Part shown: piece after piece, positions 1 to 7,232 of the stretch
Layout: each line of letters opens with the position of its first letter
Position numbering within the stretch: position 1 is the stretch's first letter
Source of the DNA: a virus
IMG/VR virus record: IMGVR_UViG_3300044491_000021
Span: 1 to 24,410 of that record
DNA: 24,410 nt
Direction: 5' to 3' (one strand)
Made by a program: the position numbers and the translations under genes
The notes under the pieces: model-generated
Databases searched by the model: none
Seen by the model: only the letters and a program-made list of their open reading frames with translations
Told to the model about the DNA's origin: nothing

Positions 1-165
1 AATGAAGCATTGTTTCGTGCTACAATGAACCTACCTGCTGCTGCCGCTCACTGCGGTATGACGCACAAGGAAATGAAACTGACCTTTTGGGAATACCTAA
101 AATATCATGACAAAGACTTTGAAATCCCTGAAAACACCATTGCGCTACCCAGGCGGGAAGAGTAG
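1..165 (+). CDS. Partial small protein, function unknown (3' end only)
   Basis: An open frame enters from the left edge and stops at TAG 163-165, giving 54 visible residues. They include a run of small hydrophobic residues (PAAAA) and a compact amphipathic stretch (MKLTFWEYLKYHDKDFE). I do not recognise a domain; the composition resembles small conserved proteins next to the clamp-loader genes of cyanomyoviruses, but that is an impression. The last 59 nt overlap the start of the downstream methylase in another frame, so the final 19 or so residues may be a late extension. It could also be the C-terminus of a larger protein. Confidence 0.55.
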   Translation, partial: NEALFRATMNLPAAAAHCGMTHKEMKLTFWEYLKYHDKDFEIPENTIALPRREE

Positions 166-973
166 AGCACTCAGCAAACTCTTCCAATACATGCCTGATC
201 TGAAAGATTTTCGTGAGTATCGTGAACCATTCTTGGGTGGTGGTAGCGTAGCACTTGAAGTGTCTAAGCGTTATCCTCATTTGAATATCGTAGTCAACGA
301 TCTCTACGAACCTCTTTATAATTTCTGGCGTGAACTGCAGGACCACGGTAATGAAATTACGGACATACTCCTCCAACTTAAACAAAGGCACCCTGACCCC
401 GCTTCCGCGAAAAAACTTTTCTTGGATGCTAAGGAATACCTATCAGGATCTTCAACGACAGATAAGTTCCCTCCTTACAATGAGAATATCTGGCGTGCTG
501 TTTCTTTCTACGTTGTCAATAAGTGTTCTTTCTCTGGTCTTACTGAGTCTTCGTCATTCTCAAAGCAAGCAAGTGATTCCAATTTCTCCCTTGCGGGTAT
601 CGAACGACTCCGTGATTATCAAAAATTGATTGGCAATTGGAAAATTACTAATCTATCTTATGAAAAACTTTTTAGCGACAGCAAGTCAACCTTCATCTAT
701 CTCGATCCCCCATATGAGATCGGATCTAATCTTTATGGTAAGCGAGGAAACATGCACAAAGGATTTGACCACGACCAGTTTGCTGTTGATTGTGACCGTT
801 TTGTCAGTCCTCAACTTATATCTTACAATTCGTCGCAACTGATTAGAGACCGCTTCAAGCAGGGATGGACAGCTGCTGAATTTGCACATACTTACACCAT
901 GCGCTCTGTGGGGAGTTATAATACAGATCAAGCAACTCGCAAGGAACTAGTCCTTTTCAACTATGAAGTGTGA
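107..973 (+). CDS. dam: DNA adenine (N6) methyltransferase, Dam / D12 class
   Basis: Transfers a methyl group from S-adenosylmethionine to N6 of adenine, probably in GATC as in T4 and bacterial Dam; the target is inferred. The protein has 288 residues, normal for the D12 class. The N-terminal AdoMet-binding motif is LRYPGGKSR (PGGK at 15-18), followed by FLGGGS, and the catalytic motif is DPPY at 200-203. The start at 107 is the only ATG that keeps the conserved TPLRYPGGK intact, and it forces a 59-nt overlap with the preceding frame. No restriction partner is visible, so it is an orphan methylase. Possible roles are protection of phage DNA from host nucleases or marking for repair or packaging. 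Confidence 0.93.
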   Translation: MTKTLKSLKTPLRYPGGKSRALSKLFQYMPDLKDFREYREPFLGGGSVALEVSKRYPHLNIVVNDLYEPLYNFWRELQDHGNEITDILLQLKQRHPDPASAKKLFLDAKEYLSGSSTTDKFPPYNENIWRAVSFYVVNKCSFSGLTESSSFSKQASDSNFSLAGIERLRDYQKLIGNWKITNLSYEKLFSDSKSTFIYLDPPYEIGSNLYGKRGNMHKGFDHDQFAVDCDRFVSPQLISYNSSQLIRDRFKQGWTAAEFAHTYTMRSVGSYNTDQATRKELVLFNYEV

Positions 974-1103
974 AGTCACCCTCTACAAAGCAGGCACCGT
1001 CTTCAAGGAAGAGGTGATTGCTACAGATTACCAGGATGCTCGTAAGGTTGCTGTCGCCCGTAATCCTGGTGCCAAAATTGTAGGTGTTACTGCAAAATTC
1101 TAA
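963..1103 (+). CDS. Small conserved-type protein, 46 aa, function unknown
   Basis: The ATG at 963 lies inside the last codons of the methylase gene, and the TAA at 1101-1103 overlaps the next ATG by one base, so this ORF fits an unbroken translational-coupling chain. The peptide is compact and mixed alpha/beta in character: a short strand (CEVTLYKAG), a charged turn, a helix (YQDARKVAVARNP) and a final strand (AKIVGVTAKF). No metal site, membrane segment or catalytic motif is visible. Proteins of this size and layout are common in cyanophages, but I cannot assign a role. Confidence 0.7.
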   Translation: MKCEVTLYKAGTVFKEEVIATDYQDARKVAVARNPGAKIVGVTAKF

Positions 1104-1312
1104 TGTGGCGGATATGGGCAAAAGCATTAGGTGAAAAGTATGGACGCTCAGACAGAGAGGCTGATATTATTGCTGGCATACGCACCCTTATTTTTATTTC
1201 TTACTTGGTTACCAACCTTTTTATTATTAGTGGAGTGATTAGACACTGGAATGACGTACCAACTAAAAGACTACCTGTACAGCATCAATCAATCGAAAAA
1301 GAATATTCTTGA
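1103..1312 (+). CDS. Small single-pass membrane protein, 69 aa
   Basis: Starts one base inside the stop of the 46-aa ORF (TAATG). Residues 1-21 are charged and amphipathic. Residues about 22-46 form one clear hydrophobic segment (IIAGIRTLIFISYLVTNLFI), followed by a polar C-terminus. The last 62 nt overlap the beginning of gp62 in another frame, an unusually long overlap for this phage; the membrane segment ends before the overlap starts, so the shared part is probably tail-like. It could tether a replication component to the membrane, but nothing in the sequence proves this. Confidence 0.7.
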   Translation: MWRIWAKALGEKYGRSDREADIIAGIRTLIFISYLVTNLFIISGVIRHWNDVPTKRLPVQHQSIEKEYS

Positions 1313-1637
1313 TGGCGACGTTGATGCTGAGCGAGGTTATCCTCCTTACATTGTTAATAGGTGCCTCAGTTCTTTTACGGATACTATCTTGTATGTCAAT
1401 GAGATGAACAAGAATCCTAATCTTCCTAAGAAGATGCAATATGACTTTTTACTAAATAGTGTGAAACCAAGGAAAAGATTTTCTCCTTGGGCACGTAAAG
1501 ATTCTATTGATTATCTTGAAGTAGTCAAAGAGTATTATGGTTATAATGACGATAAAGCACTCCAAGCACTCAGGGTTCTCACCAAGGATCAATTAGATCA
1601 TATTACAAAAGCATTGAATAAAGGTGGAAGAAAATGA
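1251..1637 (+). CDS. 62: Clamp-loader small subunit gp62
   Basis: In T4, gp62 joins four gp44 ATPase subunits to load the gp45 sliding clamp for gp43 polymerase. Here it has 128 residues, shorter than T4 gp62 (187) and in line with a short cyanophage form. The call rests on features such as the YPPYIVNRCLS and KKMQYDFLLNSVKPRKRFSPW segments and on its place directly before regA, the T4 order 44-62-regA-43. The gp44 and gp45 genes are not in the window; the dam gene and two small ORFs lie upstream instead. Its stop overlaps the regA start as ATGA. Confidence 0.88.
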   Translation: MTYQLKDYLYSINQSKKNILDGDVDAERGYPPYIVNRCLSSFTDTILYVNEMNKNPNLPKKMQYDFLLNSVKPRKRFSPWARKDSIDYLEVVKEYYGYNDDKALQALRVLTKDQLDHITKALNKGGRK

Positions 1638-2059
1638 GTGTTGATACTGAGATCCAGTGGAAGCAAACTGATATGGTTGAAGTGGTTCTTGGTGAACCTG
1701 ATGACTTCCTAAAAGTAAGAGAAACTTTAACTCGTATTGGTGTAGCGTCTCGTAAAGAAAAAAAGATTTACCAGTCCTGTCACATCTTACATAAACAAGG
1801 TAAGTATTATATTGTACACTTCAAAGAGTTATTTGCTCTTGATGGTAAAAATACTAACTTGTCTTTGAATGATGTACAGCGTCGTAATCGTATCGTACAA
1901 CTTCTTAGTGATTGGGGACTAATCACAGTTGTAAATGTAGATAAGATTGCTGATCTTGCACCACTCAATCAAATTAAAGTTCTTTCATTCAAAGAAAAGA
2001 ATGATTGGACACTAGAATCCAAGTATAATATTGGTCGAAAGAAGACAGCAGTTGAGTAA
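1634..2059 (+). CDS. regA: Translational repressor RegA
   Basis: RegA binds the ribosome-binding region of phage early mRNAs and blocks initiation, and in T4 also controls its own mRNA. This 141-residue protein is slightly longer than T4 RegA (122). It fits the family by position (62-regA-43 order) and by its pattern: an N-terminal beta segment with VEVVLGEPDDFLKVRETLTRIGVAS, a lysine-rich loop, the QSCHILHKQGKYYIVHFKELF core and a later RNRIVQLLSDWGLI helix. It starts at the ATGA overlap with gp62 and is therefore likely translationally coupled. A hairpin follows directly after its stop. Confidence 0.9.
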   Translation: MSVDTEIQWKQTDMVEVVLGEPDDFLKVRETLTRIGVASRKEKKIYQSCHILHKQGKYYIVHFKELFALDGKNTNLSLNDVQRRNRIVQLLSDWGLITVVNVDKIADLAPLNQIKVLSFKEKNDWTLESKYNIGRKKTAVE

Positions 2060-2080
2060 ACCGTAAGTTTTAATACGGTT
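2059..2080 (+). terminator. Hairpin after regA, terminator-like but without a U-run
   Basis: AACCGTA (2059-2065) pairs with TACGGTT (2074-2080) around an 8-nt loop, starting on the last base of the regA stop codon. The 7-bp stem is only moderately GC-rich, and the following bases (CTCCACTATT) do not form a U-tract. It may be a weak terminator, a 3' end stabiliser or a processing site that separates regA from the heat-shock gene. Confidence 0.5.
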
Positions 2081-2165
2081 CTCCACTATTAAACGTTTGC
2101 TGTAAATCTTTAAATAATATTGTGATGCCTAACGGGTCGCATGTAAACGTCGCTTATCTAAGGAC
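2081..2165 (+). promoter_or_regulatory. Leader/promoter region of the small heat-shock gene
   Basis: Noncoding stretch between the regA hairpin and the heat-shock gene. It contains an AT-rich TTTAAATAATAT block (2110-2120) that resembles both a sigma70 -10 (TAATAT) and a weak T4-late box (TTAAATAA). It is followed by two copies of GTCGC (2136-2140 and 2149-2153, the second preceded by C) eight bases apart. TAAGGA (2159-2164) precedes the ATG at 2166 with only one base between, too close for a normal Shine-Dalgarno. A promoter here is likely because the gene follows a hairpin, but its type is uncertain. Confidence 0.4.
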
Positions 2166-2570
2166 ATGACTAATATTACTTGGGAACATTATACCCCTTA
2201 TTCAATTGGATTCAATGAAACATTCAGCAGACTTGATGCTCTCGCAGGAGGTGGAACAAATTACCCACCTTACAATGTTGTCGATGGAGGTAGTGGTAGA
2301 ACACTACTGGAAGTCGCTCTTGCTGGATTTTCAGGAGGAGATATTGAAGTCGAGACGGAACGAAATGTCTTAACTGTATCTGCTAGGAAAGCACCAGCAG
2401 ATAAAGAACGTAAGTATTCTCACAAAGGAATTTCATATCGAACATTCTCTCGTAACTGGCAGATGGCAGATGATGTGGAAGTTGAAGACGTTAAGTTTGT
2501 TGACGGTCTCCTTACAATCACTCTTGTCAAACACTTGCCAGAGAAACAGAAGAGAAAAAAATGGTTCTAA
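2166..2570 (+). CDS. Small heat-shock protein, Hsp20 / alpha-crystallin family
   Basis: An ATP-independent holdase chaperone that keeps unfolding proteins soluble; Hsp20 genes are widespread in cyanomyoviruses. The 134-residue protein has an N-terminal arm with YPPYNVV, then an alpha-crystallin domain at about 47-125: LLEVALAGFSGGDIEVE, NVLTVSAR, the GISYRTFSRNWQMADDVEVE segment and DGLLTITLVK. The C-terminus is short and basic (KQKRKKWF) and lacks a clear IxI oligomerisation motif. The gene stands alone between a hairpin and a strong terminator, so it is probably its own transcription unit. Its role might be to help fold replication or capsid proteins; that is inference. Confidence 0.92.
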   Translation: MTNITWEHYTPYSIGFNETFSRLDALAGGGTNYPPYNVVDGGSGRTLLEVALAGFSGGDIEVETERNVLTVSARKAPADKERKYSHKGISYRTFSRNWQMADDVEVEDVKFVDGLLTITLVKHLPEKQKRKKWF

Positions 2571-2579
2571 ATACAAGTG

Positions 2580-2605
2580 AAGGGGACTTGACGGTCCCCT
2601 TTTTT
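2580..2605 (+). terminator. Intrinsic terminator after hsp20
   Basis: AAGGGGAC (2580-2587) pairs perfectly with GTCCCCTT (2594-2601) around a 6-nt loop TTGACG, followed by a T-run to 2605. This is a textbook Rho-independent terminator. The loop is also the -35 element of the next promoter. Confidence 0.92.
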
Positions 2606-2616
2606 GGTGCTAAAAT
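2588..2616 (+). promoter_or_regulatory. Sigma70-type early promoter overlapping the terminator
   Basis: TTGACG (2588-2593) and TAAAAT (2611-2616) are separated by exactly 17 bases, each matching the consensus at 5 of 6 positions. Transcription would start near 2623, giving a leader of about 15 nt before the ATG at 2638. It would drive the block from 2638 into gp43, UvsX and gp41. The -35 hexamer is exactly the terminator loop. Confidence 0.75.
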
Positions 2617-2637
2617 AAAATCAAACTCAAAATAATT

Positions 2638-2970
2638 ATGGCAGTATCGGTAGTCACATTTAAGACTGGTGATCGCATCATTACTGAGTTAAAAGAGATC
2701 TTTGATAGTGAAGGTGAAGACAAACGTGGTGTTTGCCTTCTTATGGAAGATCCTTACATTCTCAATCTTGATGGTGCAACACCACAATATCTAACTGAGC
2801 AGCATGGTATGGAATACCAAGTGCGCTTCAGTAAGTGGAATCCTTATTCTCCAGATTGGCAGTTTAAGATTCCATATGACTGTGTTATGACAATTAGCAC
2901 ACCAGAACCAGGACTGGAAAATGCTTGGAAACAAAAACTTACAGAAAAAAAGGAACTAGAAAATGAGTGA
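2638..2970 (+). CDS. Conserved phage protein, first of three related tandem ORFs
   Basis: 110 residues, function unknown. Visible pattern: an opening strand with a turn (VVTFKTGDRIITEL), an acidic loop, a second strand ending in EDPYILNL, then FSKWNPYSPDWQFKIPYDCVMTI and a C-terminal helix ending WKQKL. The same layout appears in the next ORF and, weakly, in the third. The pattern of short strands with a GDRI/GERV turn suggests a small beta-barrel (Sm- or SH3-like), but this is only inference. It is the first gene after the early promoter and shows no strong Shine-Dalgarno. It overlaps the next gene by 8 nt. Confidence 0.8.
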   Translation: MAVSVVTFKTGDRIITELKEIFDSEGEDKRGVCLLMEDPYILNLDGATPQYLTEQHGMEYQVRFSKWNPYSPDWQFKIPYDCVMTISTPEPGLENAWKQKLTEKKELENE

Positions 2971-3349
2971 ACCAAATTATAATCATAACGTTCGTGTAGT
3001 AACTCTTGTTACTGGTGAGCGTGTGCTGTGTCTTTTTGGTGCAGTTCGTGATGTTAATGATGATACCAAGATTAGTGCGTATCGTATGATTTATCCTTTT
3101 ATTCTTACTTTGGGTCAACCAAATGAGGATGGTACAACTCCTATTAACTATACTAGGTTTAATCCGTTCAGTCCCTTTGAGGAACATGTTATTACTGGAG
3201 ATCATATCATTAGTGCAGTCCTTCCTGATGATTCTATTTTCCAAAACTACCGCACTAAACTACTAGAGGCAGGACTTAAGGACGAACAAATTTACTATCC
3301 TGAGGAGTCTAATGGAAATAACAGCGAACCTGATCAATCTGCAGAATGA
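2963..3349 (+). CDS. Conserved phage protein, second of three related tandem ORFs
   Basis: 128 residues. It aligns by eye with the preceding protein: VVTLVTGERVLCL matches VVTFKTGDRIITEL, YPFILTL matches DPYILNL, FNPFSPFEEHVITGDHIISAV matches WNPYSPDWQFKIPYDCVMTI, and NYRTKL matches AWKQKL. The C-terminal 25 residues are a polar, acidic extension (about EESNGNNSEPDQSAE). It starts inside the end of the first ORF and overlaps the third by 38 nt, so the three are probably translated together. Function unknown; position just before DNA polymerase suggests expression with the replisome. Confidence 0.8.
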   Translation: MSEPNYNHNVRVVTLVTGERVLCLFGAVRDVNDDTKISAYRMIYPFILTLGQPNEDGTTPINYTRFNPFSPFEEHVITGDHIISAVLPDDSIFQNYRTKLLEAGLKDEQIYYPEESNGNNSEPDQSAE

Positions 3350-3569
3350 ATGGATCATTGCTCAAGTAGAACCTGCTGAAGGAGACACTTTGCCAGGTGA
3401 CCCTGATGTGTGGATGGTAGAACCATATGTTGTAGACTGTGAAGGTCAGATCACTCCATGGGCACCACATGCTGATGAGCGTGAGTTTAACGTCAGGTCC
3501 TCAGACCTGACTGTTGTGACCAACCCTAGCAAGCAACTGCTTGCTCGTTATATTGAATGTCTTGAATGA
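3312..3569 (+). CDS. Conserved phage protein, third and most diverged of the tandem ORFs
   Basis: 85 residues. It keeps the order of features of the two preceding proteins: an opening strand (NEWIIAQVEPAEGD), a DPDVWMVEPYVVD strand comparable with EDPYIL, a proline/tryptophan turn (TPWAPHADEREF) in the place of WNPYSP/FNPFSP, then SSDLTVVTNPS and a C-terminal helix (QLLARYIECL). The similarity is structural rather than strong identity. Its stop overlaps the gp43 start as ATGA, so it is directly coupled to DNA polymerase. Function unknown. Confidence 0.75.
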   Translation: MEITANLINLQNEWIIAQVEPAEGDTLPGDPDVWMVEPYVVDCEGQITPWAPHADEREFNVRSSDLTVVTNPSKQLLARYIECLE

Positions 3570-6055
3570 AGTTTTACACTAGTGTTGAGCAAGCAGGTAA
3601 CCGTCTGCTTGTACGTGGTTATGAGAACGGCAATCGCTACAGCGTTAGGGTTCCTTTTAACCCTACGCTGTATTTGCCTACAAAGAACTATTCAGAATGG
3701 CGTACACTAGAAGGTGATTGTGTAGAACCTCATAAGTTTGGATCTATCACGGAGGCACGAGACTTCGTGAAGCAGTACAAAGAAGTTGATGACTTTGAGA
3801 TCTATGGAAACTCACGGTTTCTGTATCAGTACATCGCTGAGCAACACCCTGAAGAAGAACTTAAGTTCGACAGCAGCAAGATACGTGTGTTTACTATTGA
3901 CATTGAGACCGCAGCAGAGAATGGATTTCCAGATATTGAGTCTGCCGATCAGGAGATTCTTGCTATCAGTATCAAGGACTCCTTCACGGGTCGTATAACG
4001 GTGTTTGGTGCCCGTGCGTTCAACAACCAGGACGCTATGGTTGATTACATGCACTTCAGGTCTGAAGAGACTATGCTTGGTGCATTCCTTGAATACTGGC
4101 AGCAAAATTACCCCGATGTAATCACTGGATGGAACGTGCAGTTGTTCGACATGCCGTACATTCACAACCGTGTTAATCGCATTCTTGGTGAAAAGTATGT
4201 GAAACTCTTGTCTCCTTGGAAACTAGTATCACAAAGAAAGATCTACATTAAAGGTCGTGAGCAATGTACAATTGATACTCTTGGTATCTCTCAACTTGAC
4301 TATCTTGAACTGTATAAGAAGTTTACTTATACGAACCAAGAGAGTTACCGTCTTGATCACATCTGTTCTGTTGAACTGAACGAGAAGAAACTAGATCACT
4401 CTGAGTTCGATACGTTTAAAGAGTTCTATGAGAACGACTGGCAGAAGTTCATTGAGTACAACATCCATGATGTTCGCCTGGTGGACAAACTGGATGACAA
4501 GATGAAACTGATTGAACTGGCATACACCATGGCATATGATGCCAAGGTAAATTATGAAGATGTGTTTAGTCAGGTTCGCATGTGGGATAATTATATTTAC
4601 TGCGAGCTCTTGAAGAGGAAGATTGCTATTCCTCCTAAGAAAGAAGCGACCAAGACAGAGAAGTATGCGGGTGCTTATGTCAAAGAACCGAAACCAGGAT
4701 TCTATGATTGGGTTGTGTCTTTTGATCTCAACAGTCTGTATCCTCATCTTATTATGCAGTACAACATCTCTCCAGAGACGTTACAAGACACCAGACATCC
4801 ATCAGTCACCGTTGATAAGATACTTGAGAAGCAAGTAGAGATTGATGGTGAGTACGCTGTGTGTGCTAACGGAGCACAGTATTGCAAAGACAAGCATGGT
4901 TTTCTTCCTCAGATGATGAAGAAGATGTATGACTCTCGTGTCATTTTCAAGAAGAAAATGATTGCTGCCAAGAAAGAATATGAGAAGACACCTACTGTCG
5001 AACTCATGAAAGAGATTGCGAGATGTAACAATATTCAGATGGCAAAGAAGATCTCTTTGAACTCTGCTTATGGTGCTATCGGTAACGAACACTTTAGGTA
5101 CTATCGTCTTGCTAACGCTGAGGCAATCACTTTGTCTGGTCAGGTCTCTATCCGTTGGATTGAGAACCGTATGAACGGATACCTAAATAAACTACTCTCT
5201 ACTGAGGAGGTGGATTATGTTATCGCAAGCGATACCGACTCAATCTATCTTAATCTTGGACCTCTTGTTGATAAATTTTTTAGTGCTAAGTCTAGCGACA
5301 AAGCAACAATTGTGGGGATACTTGACAAGATCTGCGAAGAAAAACTGGAACCTTTTATCGAGAGTTCATATCAAGAACTTGCGAACTACGTTTCGGCATA
5401 CGATCAAAAGATGCAAATGAAGCGTGAGAATATCGCTGATCGTGGTATCTGGACTGCGAAGAAGCGTTACATTCTCAACGTTTGGGACAGTGAAGGTGTT
5501 AGATACAAGGAACCCAAGATGAAGATTATGGGTCTGGAGACGGCGAGGTCTTCTACTCCAGCTTATTTCAGAGACAAATTGTATGCAGCGTTTAAGATTA
5601 TTATCGGCAAGACAAATGATGAACTTATCAGTTTTATCAATGATGTCCGAACAGAAACGAGAGAGCGACCTTACGAAGAAGTCGCCTTCCCCAGAGGATG
5701 TAACAACCTGGCAAAGTATCGCCACCCAACTGAGATTTACCAGAAAGGAACACCCATTGCAGTAAGGGGTGCTCTTCTTTATAATCACTATGTAAAGAAG
5801 TATAAGATTGAGAACAAGCATCCTCTCATTCAAGAGGGTGAGAAAATTAAGTTCATGTATCTCAAGACACCAAATCCAATTCACGAGAACACTATTAGTT
5901 TCTTTGGTGAGTTACCGAAGGAGTTTGGTATCGAGAAGTATGTGGATTATCAAACACAATTTGAAAAGTCATTCCTCGAACCGTTGAAAAACGTGCTACA
6001 ATGTATTGGTTGGACCCACGAGAAGACCATTACAATTTCGAGTTTCTTTTCATGA
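3566..6055 (+). CDS. 43: Family B DNA polymerase gp43
   Basis: Replicative polymerase with 3'-5' proofreading. It has 829 residues, a little shorter than T4 gp43 (898). Exonuclease motif I is FTIDIETA with D112 and E114; exonuclease II is GWNVQLFD with N190 and D195; an exonuclease III-like YNIHDVRLVD follows. Polymerase motif A is DLNSLYP (387-393), motif B is KISLNSAYG (495-503) and motif C is SDTDS with D556 and D558. All catalytic residues are present. The C-terminal tail (FEKSFLEPLKNVL...) is where T4 gp43 binds the gp45 clamp. It starts at an ATGA overlap with the preceding ORF. No intein, intron or homing-endonuclease insertion is visible. Confidence 0.98.
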   Translation: MKFYTSVEQAGNRLLVRGYENGNRYSVRVPFNPTLYLPTKNYSEWRTLEGDCVEPHKFGSITEARDFVKQYKEVDDFEIYGNSRFLYQYIAEQHPEEELKFDSSKIRVFTIDIETAAENGFPDIESADQEILAISIKDSFTGRITVFGARAFNNQDAMVDYMHFRSEETMLGAFLEYWQQNYPDVITGWNVQLFDMPYIHNRVNRILGEKYVKLLSPWKLVSQRKIYIKGREQCTIDTLGISQLDYLELYKKFTYTNQESYRLDHICSVELNEKKLDHSEFDTFKEFYENDWQKFIEYNIHDVRLVDKLDDKMKLIELAYTMAYDAKVNYEDVFSQVRMWDNYIYCELLKRKIAIPPKKEATKTEKYAGAYVKEPKPGFYDWVVSFDLNSLYPHLIMQYNISPETLQDTRHPSVTVDKILEKQVEIDGEYAVCANGAQYCKDKHGFLPQMMKKMYDSRVIFKKKMIAAKKEYEKTPTVELMKEIARCNNIQMAKKISLNSAYGAIGNEHFRYYRLANAEAITLSGQVSIRWIENRMNGYLNKLLSTEEVDYVIASDTDSIYLNLGPLVDKFFSAKSSDKATIVGILDKICEEKLEPFIESSYQELANYVSAYDQKMQMKRENIADRGIWTAKKRYILNVWDSEGVRYKEPKMKIMGLETARSSTPAYFRDKLYAAFKIIIGKTNDELISFINDVRTETRERPYEEVAFPRGCNNLAKYRHPTEIYQKGTPIAVRGALLYNHYVKKYKIENKHPLIQEGEKIKFMYLKTPNPIHENTISFFGELPKEFGIEKYVDYQTQFEKSFLEPLKNVLQCIGWTHEKTITISSFFS

Positions 6056-6228
6056 GTAAGAAAATCTTTGTAGTCACATGGACTAATCATGTCGTAGGTC
6101 AAGTAGGATCTGAGGACATTAAGTGCTTTGAAGACTACGATACCGCTTTGGCATTTGCCAAACTCATGCGGAACAGTTATAATTATGTCAACTTTTATGA
6201 GGAACGAGTAGATCAATGGGATTCTTAG
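6052..6228 (+). CDS. Small protein between gp43 and UvsX, 58 aa, function unknown
   Basis: The frame is open from 6001, but the start is placed at ATG 6052, which forms an ATGA overlap with the gp43 stop like most genes here; the upstream extension would lie wholly within gp43 coding sequence. The peptide [17 protein letters not shown] begins with a beta strand, then [17 protein letters not shown] forms a helix and the C-terminus is acidic and aromatic. No known motif. It overlaps uvsX by 13 nt and its end carries the GAGGAA that serves as the uvsX ribosome-binding site. Confidence 0.7.
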   Translation: MSKKIFVVTWTNHVVGQVGSEDIKCFEDYDTALAFAKLMRNSYNYVNFYEERVDQWDS

Positions 6229-7232
6229 ACACCGTAATTAAAGAAAGTGGAAACGAGTTTGCTGGTCTGGTTAGCGAAGGAATTGCTGCTGGCGACATTA
6301 CTGATTATGTTGATACTGGCAGTTATATCGTTAACGCCTTGGTTAGTGGTTCGTTGTTTGGAGGATTGCCTTCCAACAAAGTTACTGCCTTGGCAGGAGA
6401 ATCGAGCACGGGCAAGACTTTTTTTGCTCTCAGCGTCGTTCGTAATTTCCTTGATGCTAATCCTACAGGTGGCGTCATTTATTTTGAGACTGAATCCGCC
6501 ATTTCCCGTGACATGATTGAGTCTCGTGGTATCGATTCGTCACGCATGATTATCATGCCTGTAGCTACTATTGAAGAGTTCAGAACTCAAGCATGTAGGA
6601 TCCTTGATAAGTACCTCAAGGAACCTAAGGACGAGCGTGTGCCTATGATGTTTGTGCTAGACTCTCTTGGTATGCTTTCAACCACCAAGGAGATGCAGGA
6701 CGTTGCTAACGATAAGCAGGTCAGGGACATGACTAAGAGTCAATTGATTAAGGGTGCCTTCCGTGTTTTGACGTTGAAACTCGGACAAGCACAAGTGCCT
6801 ATGATCGTGACCAACCATACATATGATGTGATCGGTTCTTATGTCCCTACAAAAGAGATGGGAGGTGGTACGGGTCTGAAGTATGCTGCTTCTACTATCA
6901 TCTACCTTAGCAAGTCTAAGGAACGTGACAGTAAGAAAGAAGTTATTGGTAACATTATCAAGTGTGAGGCAAAGAAATCACGTCTAACTATTGAGGGTTC
7001 TAAAGTTGCAACACGCCTATTTTTTGACGAGCGGGGACTTGACAAGTATTACGGCTTACTGGAACTGGGTATTGAGTACGGAGTCTTCGGGAAGAACGGT
7101 AATCGGGTTCTTATTGGGGAATCTTCCGTTTATCCTTCTGCTGTACTTTCTGATCCCGAAAAATATTTCACCCCCGAAGTGATGGAACAACTCGAAGAGG
7201 CAGCACGTAAAGAATTCTCCTATGGCAACTGA
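6216..7232 (+). CDS. uvsX: RecA-like recombinase UvsX
   Basis: Forms filaments on single-stranded DNA and drives strand exchange, which in T4 starts recombination-dependent replication and repair. It has 338 residues, a little shorter than T4 UvsX (391). Walker A is GESSTGKT (61-68), preceded by [10 protein letters not shown]; the catalytic glutamate region is FETESA (90-95); Walker B is MMFVLD (144-149) followed by SLGMLST. An L2-like glycine-rich loop ([15 protein letters not shown]) is present, and the C-terminus is acidic. Translation starts 6 nt after GAGGAA-type sequence in the preceding ORF. Its end overlaps gp41 by 11 nt, so recombinase and helicase are co-expressed. Confidence 0.96.
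   Translation: MGFLDTVIKESGNEFAGLVSEGIAAGDITDYVDTGSYIVNALVSGSLFGGLPSNKVTALAGESSTGKTFFALSVVRNFLDANPTGGVIYFETESAISRDMIESRGIDSSRMIIMPVATIEEFRTQACRILDKYLKEPKDERVPMMFVLDSLGMLSTTKEMQDVANDKQVRDMTKSQLIKGAFRVLTLKLGQAQVPMIVTNHTYDVIGSYVPTKEMGGGTGLKYAASTIIYLSKSKERDSKKEVIGNIIKCEAKKSRLTIEGSKVATRLFFDERGLDKYYGLLELGIEYGVFGKNGNRVLIGESSVYPSAVLSDPEKYFTPEVMEQLEEAARKEFSYGN

Noticed and set aside
5366-5884. 172-aa reverse-strand frame within gp43
   Set aside because: Lies opposite conserved polymerase coding sequence, no motif, and no other gene is on this strand.
6001-6051. N-terminal extension of the 58-aa protein to ATG 6001
   Set aside because: It would lie wholly within gp43 coding sequence in another frame; ATG 6052 forms the ATGA junction used elsewhere.
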